From: Mesorhizobium sp. WSM3862 | GTDB taxonomy: Bacteria; Pseudomonadota; Alphaproteobacteria; Rhizobiales; Rhizobiaceae | Direction of reading: 5' to 3' | DNA length: 64,000 bases | Assembly: GCF_002294985.1 (NCBI RefSeq) | Contig: NZ_NSGE01000008.1 | Span: 62,001-126,000, forward strand | Part shown: positions 59,724 to 64,000 of the stretch, in pieces | Position numbering within the stretch: the first letter of the stretch is position 1 | Layout of the letters: each line of letters opens with the position of its first letter | The notes under the pieces: generated by a model | Databases searched by the model: none | The model's input: the letters and a program-made list of their open reading frames with translations, nothing else | Told to the model about the DNA's origin: nothing | Position numbers and translations under genes: made by a program

Positions 59724-60410
59724 TCAGTTATCGCCGACCAGCGCGTCCGCCTTCATGCCCTGGGGCGCGATGAACATTTCCATGTTCTCGCGCGACAGTT
59801 CCCAGTGCTCGAACACGAGGTCGACGACGGCGTCCTCCTCATGCGCGCCGATGGCTGAGATGAAGCCGTCATGATGTTCGACCGCCGTCTGCAGCCGCTT
59901 GCGCATGTCGTCATTGCGTGGGCGGAAGAAGGTATGGCCGATGCGGGCGTGGTCGATCAGCAACCTGCCGAGGCTGGGCTGAAGATAGGCGTTCGCAGAC
60001 ATCTCACCGATGATCTCGTGAAACCTGTTGTTCTCGACCACCATGGAAAGCGCGTCGCCTGACTTGCTGGCGGCACGAAAACGCTCCTGCGTGTCCTTCA
60101 GGTCTACCATTTGCGAAGGCTTGAAATTCTGCACGGCCAGCCGGCCGATGGCGGCGTAGACCATGGGGGCGACCAGGAAGAATTGCCGAAGGGTCGAATG
60201 GTTCATCGGAACGACCCTGGCGCCCCGGTTCGCGCGGATTTCGATATAACCTTCGCCCTCCAGCCGGCGGAAGATTTCCCTGACCGGGGTCCGCGACAGG
60301 CCATAGCGCTCGCTCAGCGCCACCTCGTCCAGATCCTCGTCAGGATCGAGCTCCATTGTCAGGATGCGACGCTTCAGATCGTCATAGAGACTGCCCTTGC
60401 TTCCCTTCAT
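59724..60410 (-). CDS. GntR-family regulator (FadR/FCD subfamily)
   Basis: 228 residues. Winged helix KRRILTMELDPDEDLDEVALSERYGLSRTPVREIFRRLEGEGYIEIRANRGARVVP, followed by an all-helical FCD domain with metal-binding residues (NRFHEIIGE, HH near residue 178 and 204-206). FCD regulators of this type control amino-acid and amine catabolism. Its promoter carries the same block as the importer operon, so autoregulation and control of that operon are likely. Confidence 0.9.
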   Translation of the reverse strand: MKGSKGSLYDDLKRRILTMELDPDEDLDEVALSERYGLSRTPVREIFRRLEGEGYIEIRANRGARVVPMNHSTLRQFFLVAPMVYAAIGRLAVQNFKPSQMVDLKDTQERFRAASKSGDALSMVVENNRFHEIIGEMSANAYLQPSLGRLLIDHARIGHTFFRPRNDDMRKRLQTAVEHHDGFISAIGAHEEDAVVDLVFEHWELSRENMEMFIAPQGMKADALVGDN

Positions 60411-60483
60411 GGCGCACCTTCGGAATCATCCCTGCCAATCGACATATCTGGCACGGTTGGAAGAGTCGCATGCACTTGCAAGT

Positions 60484-60514
60484 GAGTCAACGGATTGTAT
60501 TTTCTTGGTACACA
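60484..60514. promoter_or_regulatory. GntR-type operator with -35 element, regulator copy
   Basis: The second copy of the 31-base block at 58951-58981, in the same orientation. On the minus strand it reads TGTGTACCAAG, then AAAATACAATCCG and GTTGACTC. It is 74 bases upstream of the GntR start and 97 bases upstream of the AraC start on the other strand. Confidence 0.62.
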
Positions 60515-60610
60515 ATATATGACCGATGGATCGGTGGCCCAAATGACAGCCCGGACGGCGATCTAGTCTGAATGAGCTTCGGATAACGCAAGGGACAGGT
60601 CCGCAAAAGC

Positions 60611-61591
60611 ATGGCCAAGAAGTTTGCGTTTCTCCTGGTGCGTGATTTCACTTTGTCGCCGCTGTCGCTTTTCATCGACACGCTGCGTTTGGCCGGCGAC
60701 GAGGGCGACCGCAGCCGCAGGGTGGAGTTCGACTGGCAGATCATCGGCGAGCGCGGCCTGCCGATCCGGGCGAGCTGCGGCGTCGAATTGCTGCCGACCA
60801 AGGCGATCGGCAATCCGGAGGATTTCGACAACGTCGTCGTGGTCGGCGGCCTGCTCGACACCAACCGCAATCTCAGCGCTGAAAAGGAGGCCTTCCTTCT
60901 GCGGGCCGCCGACAAGGGCGTGCCGATAACCGCGCTGTGCACGGGAAGCTTCGTGCTGGCCCGCTACGGCTTGCTGGACGGCTACAGCGCCGCCGTCAGC
61001 TGGTTCCACATCAAGGATTTTCGCGCCGAGTTCCCCGATGTGAATGCGCATGCCGACAGCCTCTATTCCGTCGACCGCGGCCGCGCGACATGCGCCGGCG
61101 GCACCGGCGCGGCAGACCTTGCCGGATATTTCGTGTCGCAATTCATCGGTCAGAAGGCGGCGGAAAAGGCCGCCAAGATCCTTGTGCTCGATCGCATCCG
61201 CAACATCCGAGACGTGCAGCCCGTCGGCGACCTGTTTCCCGAAGCGTCGAGCCGTGCGGTGAAACGGGCCTTGCTGCTGATGGAAAGCAGCCTGCAGGAA
61301 AAGATATCGGTCACCGAGATCGCAAGCCGGTTGAATTGCTCCCGGCGCCAGCTCGAGCGTCTTTTCGCGACCGAGCTGGGCACAAGCCCGATGGCCGCGT
61401 ACCTGGCGCTCCGGGTTCACTACGCCAAGTCGCTGCTGGAAGGCAGCGACCTGCAGATAGGCGACATCGCCTACAGATGCGGCTTCGAAAATGCCGGGCA
61501 CTTCAGCCGGGTATTCCGCCAGCACACCGGCATCACGCCGACCAATCTCAGGCATCCCGGCCGCTTGCCTGCTCAAGCCGCTAAGCAGTGA
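60611..61591 (+). CDS. GlxA-family AraC-type regulator
   Basis: 326 residues. DJ-1/PfpI-like N-terminal domain (KKFAFLLVRDFTLSPLSLFIDTLRLA; cysteine nucleophile position ALCTGSFVLARYGLL) and a C-terminal AraC HTH (ISVTEIASRLNCSRRQLERLF, DIAYRCGFENAGHFSRVFRQHTGITP). It is divergent from the GntR gene and adjacent to the polyamine-type ABC operon that converges on it. GbdR-like; a second such regulator is at 49588. Confidence 0.88.
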   Translation: MAKKFAFLLVRDFTLSPLSLFIDTLRLAGDEGDRSRRVEFDWQIIGERGLPIRASCGVELLPTKAIGNPEDFDNVVVVGGLLDTNRNLSAEKEAFLLRAADKGVPITALCTGSFVLARYGLLDGYSAAVSWFHIKDFRAEFPDVNAHADSLYSVDRGRATCAGGTGAADLAGYFVSQFIGQKAAEKAAKILVLDRIRNIRDVQPVGDLFPEASSRAVKRALLLMESSLQEKISVTEIASRLNCSRRQLERLFATELGTSPMAAYLALRVHYAKSLLEGSDLQIGDIAYRCGFENAGHFSRVFRQHTGITPTNLRHPGRLPAQAAKQ

Positions 61592-61627
61592 ATTCCTGAA
61601 GGCCGATGCGAACAGGGGCTTGGTAGG

Positions 61628-62788
61628 CTACGAAATTCGCTGCCCGTTCTCGTCCAGCAAAACACAGCCGCTCGGATCGAACCCGACCTCGATGATCTCG
61701 CCCTCCCGGACGATGCGGCCGTTGATCGGCGCGTTGGCGCGGATGCTCGTCTTGCCGCCGAAGTCGATCTCGTAAATGGCGCTGCCGCCGAGATAGGAGG
61801 TCGAGACGACCCGGCCGGAGAGCCGGTTGCCGCCTGCTGCAGGACCGACCGACAGTTTCTGCGACCGCACCACCACGGTGACCTTGCTGCCCGGCGCCAG
61901 CGGCCGCGGCGACGTTACATGGACGGTCTGGCCGGCGGCAAGCGTCACCGCTATCTGCCCGTCGGATCTGCTGACAGTGCCGGCAAGCATGTTGGCCTTG
62001 CCGAGGAAATCGGCGACGAAGGCGGTGGCGGGCCGCTCATAGACCTCCTCCGGCGTGCCGATCTGCTCGACCGAGCCGGCGTTCATCACCACGATGCGGT
62101 CCGACATGGAGAGCGCTTCTTCCTGGTCGTGGGTGACGAAGATGGCGGTGATGCCGGTTGCCTTCTGGATCTTCTTGATCTCGACGCGCATCTCCTCGCG
62201 CATGTTGGCGTCGAGCGCCGACAGCGGCTCGTCGAGCAGCAGCACCTGCGGTTCGAAGACGATGGCCCGCGCCAGCGCGATGCGCTGCTGCTGCCCGCCC
62301 GACAATTGCGAGGGCAGCTTCTTCTCGCTGCCCGGCAGCCGCACCATGTCGAGCGCCTGGCCGACCCTGCGCGCGATCTCGGGCTTCGGCACGTTGCGAT
62401 ACTTCAGGCCGAAGGCGACATTGTCGAACACGCTCTTGTGCGGGAACAGCGCGTAGCTCTGGAATACCAGGCCGATGTTGCGCTTGTAGATCGGCACGTC
62501 GTCGACCCGTCGCCCGTCGATCATGATCTGGCCGCCAGAAATATCGACCAGCCCGGCGATGGAGCGCAGGATCGTCGTCTTGCCGCAGCCCGACGGCCCG
62601 AGCAGCGTGACGAAGCTGCCCTTGCGGATCGACAGCGAGAAGTCGCGAACCGCGACGAACTTGCCATAGGCGATGTCGATGTCGCGGAACTCGACCGCCG
62701 GCTGCTCCGCATCCATGTTGGGAGCGGTGCCGGGTGCCCCGGCCGAGACCGGCCGGGGGCTGAGTGACGCTTGGCTTCTGTCAGGCAC
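61628..62788 (-). CDS. Polyamine-type ABC transporter ATP-binding protein (PotA-like)
   Basis: 386 residues. Walker A LGPSGCGKTT, signature QLSGGQQQRIALARA, Walker B VLLLDEPLSALD, followed by a TOBE-type C-terminal regulatory domain (ANMLAGTVSRSDGQIAVTLAAGQ, VEVGFDPSG-like end). It overlaps the upstream binding protein by eight bases, so they are co-translated. The substrate is probably a polyamine or a related cation. Confidence 0.9.
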   Translation of the reverse strand: MPDRSQASLSPRPVSAGAPGTAPNMDAEQPAVEFRDIDIAYGKFVAVRDFSLSIRKGSFVTLLGPSGCGKTTILRSIAGLVDISGGQIMIDGRRVDDVPIYKRNIGLVFQSYALFPHKSVFDNVAFGLKYRNVPKPEIARRVGQALDMVRLPGSEKKLPSQLSGGQQQRIALARAIVFEPQVLLLDEPLSALDANMREEMRVEIKKIQKATGITAIFVTHDQEEALSMSDRIVVMNAGSVEQIGTPEEVYERPATAFVADFLGKANMLAGTVSRSDGQIAVTLAAGQTVHVTSPRPLAPGSKVTVVVRSQKLSVGPAAGGNRLSGRVVSTSYLGGSAIYEIDFGGKTSIRANAPINGRIVREGEIIEVGFDPSGCVLLDENGQRIS

Positions 62789-63923
62789 CTTTCGCGATCC
62801 TGTCCCATTGTTTGGTCCAGGCGTCCTCGTTGGTCGCCCAGTAGACCGGATCGGCGAAGGTCAGCGCCTTCATCGAGCCGGTCTTGTCGAAAGCCGGCAG
62901 CTTCTCGATCTTCTCGGTGAGCTTCACCTTGGTCGGGTCGAGCGACGGCGGGTAGCTCTGGCCCTCGGCCACCGCGATGGAGGTGGCCGGATCGAGCATG
63001 AAGTTGATCAGCTCTTCGCATTCGGTCATCGGCGAGCCTTTCAGGATCAGCATGTCCTCCATCCAGGCATAGGAGCCAGCAGGATCGAGATAGCCGATCG
63101 GATGGCCCTGATCCTGCAGGGCGGCGACGCGGCCCGACCAGGCGTCGGTCACCACGATCTCGCCCTTGGACAACAGGTCCATCAGTTCCGCGCCGGAGCT
63201 CCAGAATTTTTTGGCGAGGTCGCGCGTCTCGCGCACCTTGGCCCAGATCGTGTCCATGTCCTTGATGTTGTTGGGATCCTGTCCGGTGGCCAAAGCCGCG
63301 TACCAGACGCGCGTGGTCATGTCGGCATAGCCGCCGACCTTGCCGGCGTATTTCTTGTCGAGCAGCAGGCCGGCACCCTTTTCCTTCGCCTCCTCGGGCG
63401 AGATCACCTTGGTGTTGTAGGCGATGCCGGTGGTGCCGTAGTCGTAGGGCACCGCCGAGAGCTTTGGCGTCAGCTTGCGGAACGGCTCGATCATCGGCTG
63501 CAGCACATTCGCCATGTTGGGAATGTTGGCCTCGTTGATCTCCGAGTTCATGCCGGCATTGACGTATTTGATGTAGTAGTTGACGCCGGACGAATGCACG
63601 ATCTGGAAGTCGCCGGGCTTCGCCGTCTTGATCTTGGTGATGATCTCGTTCTCGTCGCCGAACGTGCCCTGGACCACCTTGATCTTGGTCTTGGCCGTGT
63701 AGGGCTGGAAGGCGTATTTGTCGATCGCCTCCTGCACGGTTCCGCCCCAGCCGTCGAAGCGCACCTGCTCGACCGCGGCGAGCGCGCGGCTCATCCACGG
63801 CATGGAGAGGCCGGCCGAGGCCGCGGCGGCGGCGGTCAGGCTCAGAAAGGTGCGGCGGCTCAAATCGCCGTTCACGTAGCGGTCATGCAGCCGTTCCAGC
63901 CGCTTGGTGGTGGATAGTTTCAT
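62781..63923 (-). CDS. Tat-exported ABC substrate-binding protein (PotD-like)
   Basis: 380 residues. The twin-arginine signal is RYVNGDLSRRTFLSLTAAAAASAGLS-like (SRRTFL), which suggests export folded, as for many rhizobial binding proteins. The mature domain is a family 1/PotD-type binding fold with FDGWGGTVQEAIDKYAF and DYGTTGIAYNTKVI. Its ATG overlaps the stop of the upstream permease gene. It presents substrate to the PotA-like transporter. Confidence 0.88.
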   Translation of the reverse strand: MKLSTTKRLERLHDRYVNGDLSRRTFLSLTAAAAASAGLSMPWMSRALAAVEQVRFDGWGGTVQEAIDKYAFQPYTAKTKIKVVQGTFGDENEIITKIKTAKPGDFQIVHSSGVNYYIKYVNAGMNSEINEANIPNMANVLQPMIEPFRKLTPKLSAVPYDYGTTGIAYNTKVISPEEAKEKGAGLLLDKKYAGKVGGYADMTTRVWYAALATGQDPNNIKDMDTIWAKVRETRDLAKKFWSSGAELMDLLSKGEIVVTDAWSGRVAALQDQGHPIGYLDPAGSYAWMEDMLILKGSPMTECEELINFMLDPATSIAVAEGQSYPPSLDPTKVKLTEKIEKLPAFDKTGSMKALTFADPVYWATNEDAWTKQWDRIAKGA

Positions 63924-64000
63924 TTTGCTTCCTCCTTTGGTTCGCCTCGTCTTCTCAATTTTGTCAGGCTTTGCATGAGAACGCCGCCGATCAGCGGGAT
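63920..64000 (-). CDS. C-terminus of an ABC permease (partial)
   Basis: The frame is open from the window edge to TGA at 63922-63920 and encodes 26 residues beginning IPLIGGVLMQSLTKLRRR and ending GEPKEEAK. A hydrophobic end followed by a charged tail is typical of a PotB/PotC-like permease, which is expected upstream of the binding protein. The stop overlaps the binding-protein start (ATGA). Confidence 0.62.
   Translation of the reverse strand: MPLIGGVLMQSLTKLRRRGEPKEEAK

Noticed and set aside
62521..63798. Long open frame overlapping the PotA- and PotD-like genes in another frame
   Set aside because: It follows the codon pattern of a frame shadow in high-GC DNA; the two overlapping genes have complete domains.
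1..64000. Insertion sequences, prophage or CRISPR arrays
   Set aside because: No transposase, integrase, phage structural gene, terminal inverted repeat pair or spaced direct-repeat array was seen.

Overview
The window looks like part of a high-GC alphaproteobacterial replicon, most likely from a Mesorhizobium-type member of the Rhizobiales. The evidence is the density of rhizobial small-protein families (DUF3606, DUF982, DUF2934, DUF892), a rhizobial LigD layout, many ABC importers paired with amine or betaine oxidoreductases, and GGAAC-N16-NGTT promoters of the alphaproteobacterial general-stress (EcfG/RpoE2) type. I see no rRNA, tRNA, CRISPR array, prophage or insertion sequence. All family assignments come from reading the sequence; no database search was run.

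Layout. 1-2573: end of a membrane protein and arsC, then small stress-type proteins (49-aa basic protein, PilZ, PRC-barrel, DUF2934). 2671-6218: a minus-strand pair, an enolase-superfamily enzyme resembling hydroxyproline-betaine epimerase (HpbD) and a covalent-FAD/GcvT dimethylglycine-dehydrogenase-like demethylase. 6367-15041: an L,D-transpeptidase, then an accessory/stress region with three DUF3606-like and two DUF982 proteins, a DUF892 ferritin-like protein, ATP-dependent DNA ligase D, a 40-aa membrane peptide and two copies of a structured repeat. 15310-22045: Rieske-FAD reductase, GGDEF-EAL protein, and a TetR-KAS-SDR cassette. 22479-28409: an Amadori-compound utilisation locus (GntR regulator, FrlB-like deglycase, FrlD-like kinase, FAD oxidoreductase, amino-acid-type ABC permease and binding protein) with one operator motif at three promoters. 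28557-33921: LysR regulator divergent from a five-gene operon (MFS, Tat cyclophilin-like protein, cupin, zinc alcohol dehydrogenase, MFS). 33983-44441: mixed housekeeping and accessory genes, including an M20 amidohydrolase, an esterase, and an aminotransferase/FAD oxidase pair.

44781-61591 is a long catabolic island that appears dedicated to a quaternary or cyclic amine such as a (hydroxy)proline betaine. On the plus strand are two SDRs, a non-pyrrolysine MttB-family methyltransferase and a GlxA/AraC regulator. On the minus strand, seven genes run from a betaine-type ABC importer (58670) through a DapA-like lyase, aldehyde dehydrogenase and FAD oxidase to a proline-racemase-family epimerase (50687). 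The epimerase has glycine where the second catalytic cysteine is expected. A FadR-type GntR gene carries the same operator/-35 block as the importer operon. The island also holds a LysR pseudogene and a C-terminal scrap of a second epimerase. 61628-64000 is the end of a polyamine-type ABC operon (permease, binding protein, ATPase).

A reasonable but unproven reading is that the HpbD/demethylase pair at the left and the island at the right perform steps of one betaine pathway: import, epimerisation, N-demethylation, oxidation of the cyclic amine, then lyase and aldehyde dehydrogenase steps.
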